Below, piece by piece: positions 42,902 through 51,571 of a stretch of DNA of 64,000 bases (its first letter is position 1; every line of letters starts with the position of its first letter). Source of the DNA: CAYRYU01 sp964428355. GTDB lineage: Bacteria; Muiribacteriota; Ozemobacteria; Ozemobacterales; Ozemobacteraceae. The stretch covers positions 1 to 64,000 of the forward strand of contig CAYRYU010000023.1 of NCBI GenBank assembly GCA_964428355.1. The letters are read 5' to 3'. Made by a program: the position numbers and the translations under genes. Below the pieces are notes generated by a model. It was not told the origin of the DNA, did not search any database, and saw nothing but the letters and a program-made list of their open reading frames with translations.

Positions 42902-44782
42902 TCAGTTCAGGAAGCGGAACTGAATGCCAATGAAGCCTTCCGGATGGAACTCCTCAACCAGTTTCTTGATTCTGGCGGATTTTCGGTTCAGTTTTCCATC
43001 CTTCACCAGGACATCCCCTTCCCCGATTGTCAGTCTCGGATTGCATGGGATTTCCTGGAACCCATCCTGGTCGAGCCGGAAAATTGGAACCAACTGGTTG
43101 CGACGGGCGAGGAGCTTTTCCACCATGACCTGCTGGACGAAACCAGGCCAGCCTGAATCCGCGATGGCTGCGGAGATATCGTCGCGGGAAAGTGAGCAGA
43201 TCCGCCGGGCCATCCAACGGGCATCCGACCAGGTGCACGCTGTCCAAGCCCGCGGAACGAAAACAGGGCGAAACAGGAAATGAATCCCGAACGGGGTCTC
43301 GACAATCCAGCGCTCGCTGAAGAAATTGGGTTTCCCGATTCCAACGATTTTTCCGAAGGTCGCGCCGCTGTCGCTCTGGAACTCCGCTGCCCGATCGAAA
43401 TCCTGGGTCTTGGGGTTGTACAAAAACGAGATCCTTGTGTTATCATCCTTTGCATCAATGTTGTTGATCCATATGTTGAACAACATCATCCCCCGCTGGA
43501 TCCGGTCGCGGGTCGCCCCCAGGCCGCTAAGGGGGCTCCCTCCAAGCCTCTTGCATGCGGGATTGTAGATCGACATCTGGCATTCCTTGAATTTCACGAA
43601 AAAGGCGCCGATGTACTTCTTGTCGATGTCTTCCGTGTCGGCCATCCGGGCATCGACGATCCCTGAGCCGAGGATTTTCCCCGCATCATCCTTGACCATC
43701 GGTCCGTCGAGAACCCATTCTTCCAACTTGAAGCGGAAAAATGCTTTCGAAACGGCGTTCTTGAGATCCTGGAATGTGCTGATTCCTTCTTGGCCGGCTT
43801 TGGCCTGGGGGAGAACCAGGATCGTCTCGCCCGGACCCGAATAGAATTTGGGGTCGGAGTATCTTCCCCCGATATCCAGGTACAAACGGCCAGCCGCAAC
43901 GTCGGTGTGGACCTCGTCCCCCCACTTCATCTTCCATTTGATTCCATGGCGGTCCTTGACCGTGATCTTGGGGGAAGTCGCCTCGGCCTTGATTTCATCG
44001 AAAAAAACGACCCGGCGCGCGTGTGCGTAATCGAACTTCGAATACTTGGGATTCAAGGCCCGGATTGAATCCTGGATTTCCCCGAACTTGGCATTGAACC
44101 TTGGGCCGGCGTTGCCTTCATCCAGGACGGGGTGGGTGGAAGGAGGTTCCAGTCTCGAGATCTCGATGGGGGAAAGCTTCGCCAGCGAATCCGGACCGAG
44201 CGGGCCGGTTCCCCGGTCGGCGAAGAGATTATCAGCCTCGGACCCTGCCCTGCCGCTTCCGATGGGCAATTCAGGTTTTGTTTCGCGGGGTAGGGCTAGA
44301 AGGAGTGGCCCGGCGCAGACGTGGGCGGCAGTGCTCAGGAAGGAAATCAGGGTGGCCGAAAGATAGGCCAACCCCTTTGGCCTCTTTCCGAGGTCCGATA
44401 GAATCCCGTAGTGGATCCGTTGAAGTTCCAGAAACTGTTGTCGGATAGCCGTTTCGTCATCTCCCTCATCGGCCTCTTCCAGTTGTGTCCCGATTGGGAT
44501 GGAGGCTGCGATCAAACGGTCGTAGGCCCACAAGGCGGTGCTTTTTGAAATCTTTTCGGCGTCCCCCCCGTACTTTTCTTCGAGTTCACGGTACAGCTCG
44601 TCCCGTTCCCTTTTCACCCGTTCAAGGAAAACGGAGAGGTTGGCTGGAGTCAGTGAAAGGGTCTTGTAGCCAGGGATGGTCTCATTGCTCATACCGCTGA
44701 GCTCGAGAGCGGGGAGCATCTTTGGTGAGAATGACACCAGAAGAAGGGCCAGAACCATCGCGGGGAAGATCGGTTTTTTCAT
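42902..44782 (-). CDS. Secreted protein with kinase-like core motifs
   Basis: 626 residues; start at 44782 set by GGAGG about seven bases upstream and a signal peptide (FPAMVLALLLVSFSPKMLPA). A hydrophobic stretch (YLSATLISFLSTAAHVCAGPLLLAL) follows around residue 160. In the C-terminal half, at about residues 435-475, FNIWINNIDAKDDNTR and later EFQSDSGATFG resemble the catalytic loop (D-x-K-x-x-N) and metal-binding D-x-G of the protein-kinase/CotH-like superfamily. A related family of bacterial secreted proteins carries W-x-N-x-x-D-x-K-x-x-N with D-F-G. Activity is speculative; no ATP-binding glycine loop is obvious. Confidence 0.6.
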   Translation of the reverse strand: MKKPIFPAMVLALLLVSFSPKMLPALELSGMSNETIPGYKTLSLTPANLSVFLERVKRERDELYRELEEKYGGDAEKISKSTALWAYDRLIAASIPIGTQLEEADEGDDETAIRQQFLELQRIHYGILSDLGKRPKGLAYLSATLISFLSTAAHVCAGPLLLALPRETKPELPIGSGRAGSEADNLFADRGTGPLGPDSLAKLSPIEISRLEPPSTHPVLDEGNAGPRFNAKFGEIQDSIRALNPKYSKFDYAHARRVVFFDEIKAEATSPKITVKDRHGIKWKMKWGDEVHTDVAAGRLYLDIGGRYSDPKFYSGPGETILVLPQAKAGQEGISTFQDLKNAVSKAFFRFKLEEWVLDGPMVKDDAGKILGSGIVDARMADTEDIDKKYIGAFFVKFKECQMSIYNPACKRLGGSPLSGLGATRDRIQRGMMLFNIWINNIDAKDDNTRISFLYNPKTQDFDRAAEFQSDSGATFGKIVGIGKPNFFSERWIVETPFGIHFLFRPVFVPRAWTACTWSDARWMARRICSLSRDDISAAIADSGWPGFVQQVMVEKLLARRNQLVPIFRLDQDGFQEIPCNPRLTIGEGDVLVKDGKLNRKSARIKKLVEEFHPEGFIGIQFRFLN

Positions 44783-44822
44783 CGAATAACCTCCAAGATC
44801 GCGCACTCCGGCAACTGGATCA

Positions 44823-44851
44823 ATTATGACATAACATTTGCCCAGGGACAA
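44823..44851 (-). promoter_or_regulatory. Candidate promoter of the kinase-like gene
   Basis: On the minus strand: TTGTCC (-35), 17-bp spacer, CATAAT (-10), about 40 bases before the ATG at 44782. Confidence 0.5.
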
Positions 44852-44952
44852 TTCGTCAGCTGGCTCCAACCATCTGACCTCAGAGAAAGGATGTCACGGT
44901 TACTGGGATACGGGCTGCAAAAATTTCCCACCTACCCGGAGGCAGGGAAACA

Positions 44953-45651
44953 TCACGCGGATTTGTTCCAGATCCGGAGCTGGATCGGGGAATCGGGCTC
45001 GCGGCCGTTTACACATTGGTCATAGATGCAGAGCCCGTTTCGGTCTTTCGAGGAGGGAAGAACCCGAAAATCGACGCGGTTTTCCCCAACACGCAACAGG
45101 TGGCTGGGAATCTCCCATGTATAGGGTTCCCCGGACCCGTTGTCGGAAATGACTTTGATGGTCGTGAGTCTTTGACCGTTCACGAAAAGGGTGATGTCCG
45201 ATTGGCCATTTTTAGGTCCCCGGTAAAAAGGAAACTCGGATGAAAGTCGCGCAGTGATGTCGGCGGCGAGAATGGGAATCTCCGGAATCCGGAACAGGTA
45301 GCTCAAACCTCCGGAATTCGCACCAAACGCGTGGGTGTGTGTTGCCCCCTTCTTCGAGATGGTACTGCTCCCTTCGTAGGCTGGACCGTAATTGTTCCAG
45401 CGTGAATTGGGCGGGTCGAACTTCTTCGGGGAGATCTGAATCACTGTTACGAATCTGTCATCCCCCTGGGGGTTGGGGAAAGAACCCTTATCAAAACCGG
45501 CTTCGGCGCGATTACCGGGAAAACGGCCAGCCGCGGGGGCCAGTAACTCTGCCCAAAGCCCTCGAATTGGAAGGCAAATGAACGGCTCGAGAATCAGGAA
45601 ACCCAAGATAACTGCTCCGAATAGCCAAATGGCATTTTTTCCCATACTCAT
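44953..45651 (-). CDS. Membrane-anchored hypothetical protein
   Basis: 232 residues from the ATG at 45651 (GAGGGGGG upstream; a second ATG lies two codons in). An N-terminal hydrophobic segment (AIWLFGAVILGFLILEPFICL) is a signal peptide or anchor. The rest is beta-rich: SDITLFVNGQRLTTIKVISDNGSGEPYTWEIPSHLL and GENRVDFRVLPSS look like a jelly-roll carbohydrate-binding-type domain, but I cannot name a family. Its start lies just past the REP palindrome at 45681. Confidence 0.6.
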   Translation of the reverse strand: MSMGKNAIWLFGAVILGFLILEPFICLPIRGLWAELLAPAAGRFPGNRAEAGFDKGSFPNPQGDDRFVTVIQISPKKFDPPNSRWNNYGPAYEGSSTISKKGATHTHAFGANSGGLSYLFRIPEIPILAADITARLSSEFPFYRGPKNGQSDITLFVNGQRLTTIKVISDNGSGEPYTWEIPSHLLRVGENRVDFRVLPSSKDRNGLCIYDQCVNGREPDSPIQLRIWNKSA

Positions 45652-45680
45652 ACCCCCCCTCGCTTTGATCAATCTAGATC

Positions 45681-45719
45681 GGGGACATGAGAATCTTTTG
45701 AAAAGATTCTCATGTCCCC
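45681..45719. repeat. Perfect 39-bp palindrome (REP-like)
   Basis: GGGGACATGAGAATCTTTT, one central G, then the exact reverse complement: a 19-bp perfect stem. It lies between two minus-strand genes. It matches the style of REP sequences mobilised by RAYT transposases, and as a hairpin it could also end transcription. Confidence 0.85.
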
Positions 45720-45833
45720 AAAATTCCGAAATCTGCCTCAAAAGGCCATTCAATGTGCTTGCAATGGCTGAAAAAAATCCCCCCCAAAACCTGCACGTTG
45801 GTAAACCGCTCCTGGCCCATGATCTGCGAAATT

Positions 45834-45872
45834 GGGGACATGAAGATCTCCGGAATAGATTCTCATGTCCCC
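45834..45872. repeat. Imperfect palindrome, second REP-like copy
   Basis: GGGGACATGAAGATCT, a 7-base spacer, and AGATTCTCATGTCCCC. It repeats the half-element sequence of 45681-45719 and lies directly after the stop of the cNMP-binding protein gene; the pair may act as a REPIN-like unit and as a terminator. Confidence 0.75.
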
Positions 45873-45879
45873 CATTTTA

Positions 45880-46530
45880 TCAGATGAACTTGCCTTCGCG
45901 GTTGGGGAGGCCGATGGAGCGAATGTGCCCGAAGGGGATGAGGAGGGTATAGCCCTTCAGGTCGACCTTCAGGAGGGGATTCATGCAATTCTTATCGCAG
46001 TAGAGAATCTTGCAGACGTAATCGAGTGTCGTGGTGGAAACCTTGACCTGCGTCCCTGAAGTTATGAGTTCAGCGATGGTCTGGTCGGAAGATTTCAAGT
46101 CAGCCCCCTCGTTGACCGCCCTGAACCTCCTTGACAACTCCTTCACCAGGCGGAAAAGGAAGGTATTGCTGAGTGGAGGGTTTTCTTTTTCGATCTTCTT
46201 GAAGCTTTCGCGGCTCAAGCAGCCCAAGCGCGTTGGGCCCAGGGCTTTTGCGCAGGCGGAAGGCGGTTTCTCATCGATGAATGAGACTTCCCCCAAGAGA
46301 TCGAACCTTTCAAGGATCGTGATGAAATTGCCGGCCCCCTCCTTGGATTTGAAGATGCTCACCCGACCGGAGAGGATGAAACAAAGAGGGCTACTTGGGG
46401 ACCGTTCGTCGAAAATGATCTCCCCGTCTTGGAATTCCCTCTCTTCCATCAGTTGGGCGAAGACCTTGGCCTCCTCATCCCGGAACTCTGAAAAGACTGG
46501 CAGTTCCCGCAAATCACGGCTGACGCTCAT
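45880..46530 (-). CDS. Cyclic-nucleotide-binding (Crp-type effector) domain protein without HTH
   Basis: 216 residues; AAGGG upstream of the ATG at 46530. Residues ~10-125 are a cNMP-binding beta roll: FSEFRDEEAKVFAQLMEEREFQDGEIIFDE, FILSGRVSIFK, LERFDLLGEVSFID. The phosphate-binding cassette is divergent (GEVSFIDEKPPSACAKA, with the usual Arg replaced). A helix links to a C-terminal ~70-residue domain (VKVSTTTLDYVCKILYCDKNC, LLKVDLKGYTLLIPFG) that does not look like the Crp winged helix. Probably a ligand-sensing protein that acts on a partner protein rather than on DNA. Confidence 0.8.
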   Translation of the reverse strand: MSVSRDLRELPVFSEFRDEEAKVFAQLMEEREFQDGEIIFDERSPSSPLCFILSGRVSIFKSKEGAGNFITILERFDLLGEVSFIDEKPPSACAKALGPTRLGCLSRESFKKIEKENPPLSNTFLFRLVKELSRRFRAVNEGADLKSSDQTIAELITSGTQVKVSTTTLDYVCKILYCDKNCMNPLLKVDLKGYTLLIPFGHIRSIGLPNREGKFI

Positions 46531-46891
46531 AGGACCATCCCTTCATAGATGAAATGTCGTATCTTAACCGAGGTCAAAGCCTAGTCCAAATCTGCATCGA
46601 AAACAAGACTTTGGGCAAAATCCCCTGCATATTCCAAGTAACGCAGAAACCAAATGTCTACCACCCTATTGACTTCCCCTGAATGGGGAGGCTATCCTGA
46701 AAAAGGGTACATGAAACCCTGGAAATATTAGCCAGTTTGACAATCAGAGTTCCTTGATAAGTTGGCAACCGGTTCTTGTGGGAATCATGTTGGAAACGGG
46801 CCAGGAACGACCTCATGGAGACTCACCCCAAAGGTGTTTCGTTCCGGGGCCGGTCCAACATAAGTGGAATAAGAAAGGAAAGGGAAAGGCA
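46531..46891. other. Divergent intergenic region / long leader
   Basis: 361 bases between the cNMP-protein gene and the C25 peptidase gene. It holds a plus-strand promoter candidate (46669-46698) and thus a ~185-base leader for the peptidase mRNA. An open frame starting at 46754 runs into the peptidase but has no ribosome site and no signal peptide. No other gene is seen. Confidence 0.6.
46669..46698 (+). promoter_or_regulatory. Candidate promoter of the C25 peptidase gene
   Basis: TTGACT (-35), 18-bp spacer, TATCCT (-10). The spacer contains the small palindrome CCCCTGAATGGGG. It lies about 190 bases before the start. Confidence 0.5.
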
Positions 46892-48706
46892 GTGAAAAGA
46901 TTTGGTGCGTTGTTGGCAGTGTTCGTTCTTTTGGGTTGCGGGGCCTGGGCGGGGGAAATCAATCTTCCGAATGCTCAGGGGAATGGTCTTACGATCGGTA
47001 ACGAAACCAAGGGTGGAGCGGGCGATTTCTCGATTCGCATGTCTTGTTCCATCGACAAGATCCATTTCTACGATGCCAAGACCCCCAAGGGAGACTTTAC
47101 CGTCGTCTACAACCCGAGTTTTGCTTTCGGGGGAGAATACGGATGCCCCCAGCTGCCAGTTATCACCAAGCTAGTCCAGGTTCCTTTCGGCGCAAAGTTC
47201 AACGTTTCCATCAAGAACTATGATGTCCAGGAATACAAATTGGCTGATCACGGGATCTCCAAGCTGGTCTATCCTCATCAACCCTCCGCCCCCAAGGACG
47301 GGTCCGAAGTTCCCTTCGTTTACGAACCCTCGTCTTACATCACCAAGGGTGAGAATGGCCTCCCGATGACCTCTTTCAAGGAAATCGGAATCATGCGCCA
47401 CATGCGCCTCGCCCAGCTGATCGTTGCCCCGGTGAAATATGATGCGACCGAAAACAAACTGGTTGTGTACAACAACCTGGATTTCGAGATCACCTTCACC
47501 GATTCCGATCTTCCGGCAACCAAAGCGGAACATGAAACCCATTACTCCCCCGCTTTCTCCTGGTTGGAAAAGATGGTCTATGTTCCCGAAACCCTCCGGT
47601 TTTCCACAAAGAATGCGGCCCAGGGCTACGTTATCGTTACCGACCCGGCTTTCAAGGATGCCATGGGCCCCTTCGTCGAACTCAAAACCCAGCAGGGATT
47701 CAAGGTCAGCATGGTGACCACCGAGCAGTTTGGAACCGGGGCCGCGATTACCGAAAACCTCAAGAAATACCTGCACGACCTCTACAAGAATCCCCCCGCA
47801 GGCGTTCCTGCTCCCAGCTATGTTCTTTTCGTCGGAGACAACGAACAGATCCCGGCCTTCAAGGGAAAGACCGGATCCCACATCACCGAACTCTATTTTG
47901 TGGCGGTCACCGAGGGCGATTTCCTGCCCGAGATGCTCACTGGACGCTTTTCCGCCCAGAACCTCGACCAGCTGAAACCCCAACTCGAAAAAACCATCGA
48001 GTATGAGAAAGGCCAGTTCGCCGACACTTCCTTCCTCGATGACGTCGTCCTCACCGCAGGCTGGGATTCGAGCTGGGCCAAGAGCCATGGCTGGCCCCAC
48101 ATCAACTACGCGACCGCCAACTACATCAATTCCGCTGCCGGCTTTGACAAGGTTTCCAAGTATCTGTCCGCCGGTTCCCAGCAGAACGTAGCCGCCATCG
48201 TAGCCGACGTCGCCCGCGGAGTTTCCTTCATGAACTACACTGCCCACGGCTCTTCCACTTCCTGGGCAGATCCCTCCTTCACCCAGAGCGATATCGCGAA
48301 GCTCGGGAACAAGGGAAAGTACCCGTTCGTGGTGGGCAACTGCTGTCTCACGAGCAAATTCGAGGTTTCCACCTGCTTCGCAGAGGCCTGGCTGCGGGCC
48401 AAGGATTCGGGCGCAATCGGCTACGTCGGTGGAACCAACAGCACCTATTGGGATGAAGACATCTGGTGGGGCGTCGGCCTCCACGCCATCGTGAAGCCCA
48501 ACGATCAGGGCGTTCCCCCCGCGAAGGACCAGACCGGTCCCGGAGCTCTTGACGCCATGTTCGAAGGGGCCGGAACGACCGCCGCCGGGTTCATGCTCGC
48601 CGGAAACCTCGCGGTCGAGTCCTCCACTTCCTCCCGCAAGCAATATTACTGGGAAGTCTATCACCTGATGGGCGACCCCGCTCTCAAACCCCGGATCGGA
48701 AAGTAA
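46892..48706 (+). CDS. C25 (gingipain-family) cysteine peptidase
   Basis: 604 residues from a GTG at 46892 (purine-rich AAAGGAAAGGGAAAGG upstream) with a signal peptide (FGALLAVFVLLGCGAWA). A propeptide-like N-terminal region (~30-240) precedes the catalytic domain. That domain has caspase/gingipain-type landmarks: PSYVLFVGDNEQIP, the catalytic histidine in NYTAHGSS (H452) and the cysteine in VVGNCC (C484 or C485). It ends with YHLMGDPALKPRIG, typical of C25 proteins. It lacks the C-terminal sorting domain used in Bacteroidetes gingipains. Codon use is strongly biased to C-ending codons compared with neighbours, suggesting high expression. Probably an exported endopeptidase. Confidence 0.92.
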   Translation: MKRFGALLAVFVLLGCGAWAGEINLPNAQGNGLTIGNETKGGAGDFSIRMSCSIDKIHFYDAKTPKGDFTVVYNPSFAFGGEYGCPQLPVITKLVQVPFGAKFNVSIKNYDVQEYKLADHGISKLVYPHQPSAPKDGSEVPFVYEPSSYITKGENGLPMTSFKEIGIMRHMRLAQLIVAPVKYDATENKLVVYNNLDFEITFTDSDLPATKAEHETHYSPAFSWLEKMVYVPETLRFSTKNAAQGYVIVTDPAFKDAMGPFVELKTQQGFKVSMVTTEQFGTGAAITENLKKYLHDLYKNPPAGVPAPSYVLFVGDNEQIPAFKGKTGSHITELYFVAVTEGDFLPEMLTGRFSAQNLDQLKPQLEKTIEYEKGQFADTSFLDDVVLTAGWDSSWAKSHGWPHINYATANYINSAAGFDKVSKYLSAGSQQNVAAIVADVARGVSFMNYTAHGSSTSWADPSFTQSDIAKLGNKGKYPFVVGNCCLTSKFEVSTCFAEAWLRAKDSGAIGYVGGTNSTYWDEDIWWGVGLHAIVKPNDQGVPPAKDQTGPGALDAMFEGAGTTAAGFMLAGNLAVESSTSSRKQYYWEVYHLMGDPALKPRIGK

Positions 48707-48854
48707 CCCGATCAGCTTACCCCCTAGGGACCCGAGACCCTGGTCACAAGTGGTTTTGAGGGGGTGTTCTGAACGATCTTCGCGCTGGTTCCGAAATTGC
48801 TTCGGAGCCAGCGTTCTTTTTGGCCCTCTTGGAGGCCCCCAGTGGAACGATGAA

Positions 48855-49970
48855 ATGAAAACCATGAAGTCACTTACGACCATCCTGCTCGCAGCGTGTT
48901 TCCTGTTTCCTTCGCCCGCCAAGTGTCAGGAAGTCGCCTTCTCTCCCGACCCGATGATTTCCTTCGCCCATTTCCTCATCGGGATTGCGGAGGTGTTCCC
49001 CACGGGGAACAGTTTCAACCGGAAGGTTTTCGCCTATCGTCGGGGTTCCGACGCACGCGACCGGGCTCATGTCGAAAAAATCGCAAGCTTCGTTCGTGGG
49101 CTTTCCAAGACCAGCCCCGTTCTTCGGGATTTCGAGTTGAAATTCTACCGGTCTGCTTTGGGGAAGAGCTCCGCGAGCGCCTTTTTCCGTGCCCTTTGCC
49201 AGGCATTTCACAAACAAGCCGGTAAGGATGTCCGTTTTGACTTCTTCCATCTCTACGTGGCCTTTCGCCTTTCGATGGGTGGAAATCCCGACCTGGTCGA
49301 AAAGGTGCTCGGGGATGTCGCCCGGACAAAGGAATACGGAGTTTTCCTCGATTGCCTTGGGAAGATCCGGGGGTTTTTCGGGGTCCCCAGGAATACCTTG
49401 CCACTGAGGGTTGTGCCGGTTTTCCTGCACGCCCGGTCCTCGGAAATCCCAAAACTGAAATCCCTTGGGATCACCGGAGTATTCGGTCTCAACCTCGAGG
49501 ACCTCCAGATCGTCGAGTTGGCGCTTGTTGAAGGGCGGCCCGAACTGACCCTCGGGGGGCTCAGGCATCTTTATGCCGTGACCCTTCACGAGATCTGCCA
49601 CTTTTTCTTTTATCGCTCCGAGGATTGCCACCGCTGGTTTGGAAAAGAAGCCATTCCCCAAGAAAAACAACGGCATCTCATCGCGGAAGGAATCGCCGCA
49701 GCTCTTGGGAACGGCGTCTTCCAGACCGCAGTCCGGAATGACGACCCTCAATGGTACTCCGATCGGGAAATCAACTCTTTTGCCCATCGCCTTTTTCCGC
49801 ATCTGGTCGAATTTCTGCAGAAGGGTTTTCCGCTGGATGCGCCTTTCGCCGAAAGAGTAAAGAGCCTATCGGCCCAAGGTCGTCCCGAACCAACCGGACA
49901 GGAGGACCCCGAAACCTTTCCAGGAAACCACTTCCGATACGAAATCGACTTCCCCGACCCTGAAGACTAA
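48855..49970 (+). CDS. Secreted HExxH protein, putative zinc metallopeptidase
   Basis: 371 residues from the ATG at 48855 (weak ribosome site; ATG at 48864 possible). Signal peptide (LTTILLAACFLFPSPAKC). Around residue 245, TLHEICHFFFY supplies the HExxH pair (H245-E246, H249), followed about 35 residues later by HLIAEGIAAALG, a plausible third-ligand glutamate. The rest is unrecognised. Transcribed after the C25 gene (149 bases) with other HExxH genes downstream; no sequence similarity among them was seen. Peptidase function is inferred. Confidence 0.65.
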   Translation: MKTMKSLTTILLAACFLFPSPAKCQEVAFSPDPMISFAHFLIGIAEVFPTGNSFNRKVFAYRRGSDARDRAHVEKIASFVRGLSKTSPVLRDFELKFYRSALGKSSASAFFRALCQAFHKQAGKDVRFDFFHLYVAFRLSMGGNPDLVEKVLGDVARTKEYGVFLDCLGKIRGFFGVPRNTLPLRVVPVFLHARSSEIPKLKSLGITGVFGLNLEDLQIVELALVEGRPELTLGGLRHLYAVTLHEICHFFFYRSEDCHRWFGKEAIPQEKQRHLIAEGIAAALGNGVFQTAVRNDDPQWYSDREINSFAHRLFPHLVEFLQKGFPLDAPFAERVKSLSAQGRPEPTGQEDPETFPGNHFRYEIDFPDPED

Positions 49971-50069
49971 ACCCTTTTCCCGATAATGGGGAAATACATT
50001 ACGTTGAACCTGAATTCTTTCTTCGCGGATCAATTTTCCGGAAAAATCTTTCCCGAAAGGGGGAAATCA

Positions 50070-50960
50070 ATGAAGATGCCGAAAAGCATTCGCCTCCAGG
50101 CCTGGTGTTTCCTGCTCGTTTCGCTTTTCGTTCTCGGGGGAGCGGTTTTTGCCCAGGAGTCGGAATCCGCATCGGATCTTGGAGCTTCCGTGAAAGGCGA
50201 TAATGGCCAGGAAACGGTGGTTTCCCAGGACAAATCCGCCAAGACGGCGGCCCAGCTGGCCGAGGAGAAGATGAAGGAGGATTGTGTCCAACTGGTACGT
50301 CTTGCCTCGGGAGACGCGAAAGCGGACATTCTGGAAAAGTATTGGGATAGGCTTACCCACCAGACAGACGGAACCATTGCAACTCCAAGCACCCTTTCCA
50401 CCGCCACGTTGATCCTGGAAAAATTCGGAATCACCCCGCTCGACGGTTCAGACCGGGGCTTCAGTCCCGATGCCGAGATCCGGGGCGGGAAATGGGAGGA
50501 TCGGAGCATCCAGGCTCTATATGATCTGCTCGGGGCGCTTCCGGAGAGCTTCCGCACCTGCACGAAGCGGGTGGAAATCTGCACCTCGTTCGACAATCCG
50601 AAAACCAAGAATCCCACTTCAATTTTGGGATACTACGACTTATCGAACCAGGACATGGTAATCAAGAGCGGAACCCCTCAAAAGGTCCAATCCTACGCCA
50701 TTCACGAGATGACCCACGCATTTCAGCGGTTCAATCCACAGATCGGATTGGATTGGCTCTCCACCTTCTGGCCCGAGGGTCGTCAGGCGACCCCATCGGT
50801 TTCCCTCTACGGAAACACTAACGGGATGGAGGATATGGCGGAATCCGTTCGGGAATACTGGGACAACGGAGCGCACATGGCTGCAGACCATCCCGAAAGA
50901 TACGCATTCGTCAGGGACCGGATAATGGGTGGAGTCGAGTTCATACGTCAAGCCCAATGA
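50070..50960 (+). CDS. Secreted HExxH metallopeptidase-like protein
   Basis: 296 residues; AAGGGGG six bases before the ATG at 50070. Signal peptide (WCFLLVSLFVLGGAVFAQ), a Ser/Lys-rich linker, then an alpha/beta domain with YAIHEMTHAFQ (H212-E213, H216) and, 42 residues later, MEDMAES with E258 as the likely third zinc ligand. This gluzincin-like arrangement (HExxH then E-D-x-x-E) resembles the lethal-factor-like (ATLF) and related families, though the overall sequence is too divergent to assign. Exported peptidase is the best guess. Confidence 0.65.
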   Translation: MKMPKSIRLQAWCFLLVSLFVLGGAVFAQESESASDLGASVKGDNGQETVVSQDKSAKTAAQLAEEKMKEDCVQLVRLASGDAKADILEKYWDRLTHQTDGTIATPSTLSTATLILEKFGITPLDGSDRGFSPDAEIRGGKWEDRSIQALYDLLGALPESFRTCTKRVEICTSFDNPKTKNPTSILGYYDLSNQDMVIKSGTPQKVQSYAIHEMTHAFQRFNPQIGLDWLSTFWPEGRQATPSVSLYGNTNGMEDMAESVREYWDNGAHMAADHPERYAFVRDRIMGGVEFIRQAQ

Positions 50961-50991
50961 CGCGCAAGTGGCTTCAGATGCCAGTCAGCAT

Positions 50992-51525
50992 TCAACCCAT
51001 GATCCGGAGCCCGAGGAAATTATCGATCAGGGCAATAAGTTCATCCACTTCGCCCACGGACATCCAAGGGTTGGAGAGATGCTCCCTGATCTCCCGGTCA
51101 TTCAGGCCCAGTCGCCGTCCCTCCGCCACGGCAACCGCGAAACCCTCGATTTCCGTGGGCCTGTGGTGGTAGGGGAGGGTTTCGTCCCAGATGTCCCTCC
51201 CCTCCATCAACTGGCGGATATGGGTCACCTCGTGTAGAAGGTCAAGGTAGAGGTCGAGGTCGTTCCCATCCCGGTAGTAGTTGAGGGACAAGACGATTAT
51301 CGGGACAGTCTCGTCGATCCAGCAAAACCCGGGGACGGGAGCCACCCTGACCCGGGCTCTTTCCAGGACCCGACCTGCGGGGAATCTTTCGGTCCCCACG
51401 AGCTGCAAAGCTGGACTGGACAGGCTTTCGGGAAGAATCTCGAGAAAGGGGTAATCTCCCGGCGGAAGACCCCTGACGGGCGGGGAAAACCCGTCACCCT
51501 TGTTTCTCGTTTCCTTCGATTTCAT
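50992..51525 (-). CDS. HExxH domain protein
   Basis: 177 residues from the ATG at 51525 (AGGGA upstream); a longer frame from 51618 would overlap the end of the upstream gene and is less likely. No signal peptide. LDLLHEVTHIRQL gives HExxH (H98-E99, H102), followed by TEIEGFAVAVAEG with candidate third-ligand glutamates. It is convergent with the previous HExxH gene (31 bases between stops). Size and motif fit a minimal zinc-dependent domain; function unknown. Confidence 0.6.
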   Translation of the reverse strand: MKSKETRNKGDGFSPPVRGLPPGDYPFLEILPESLSSPALQLVGTERFPAGRVLERARVRVAPVPGFCWIDETVPIIVLSLNYYRDGNDLDLYLDLLHEVTHIRQLMEGRDIWDETLPYHHRPTEIEGFAVAVAEGRRLGLNDREIREHLSNPWMSVGEVDELIALIDNFLGLRIMG

Positions 51526-51571
51526 CACGGTTCCCTGTATCGGAAGCTTCGCCTCTTTCCTTGAAATGTTC

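Noticed and set aside
47171..48922. A 583-residue minus-strand open frame
   Set aside because: It is a shadow of the C25 peptidase gene caused by its strong third-position C bias.
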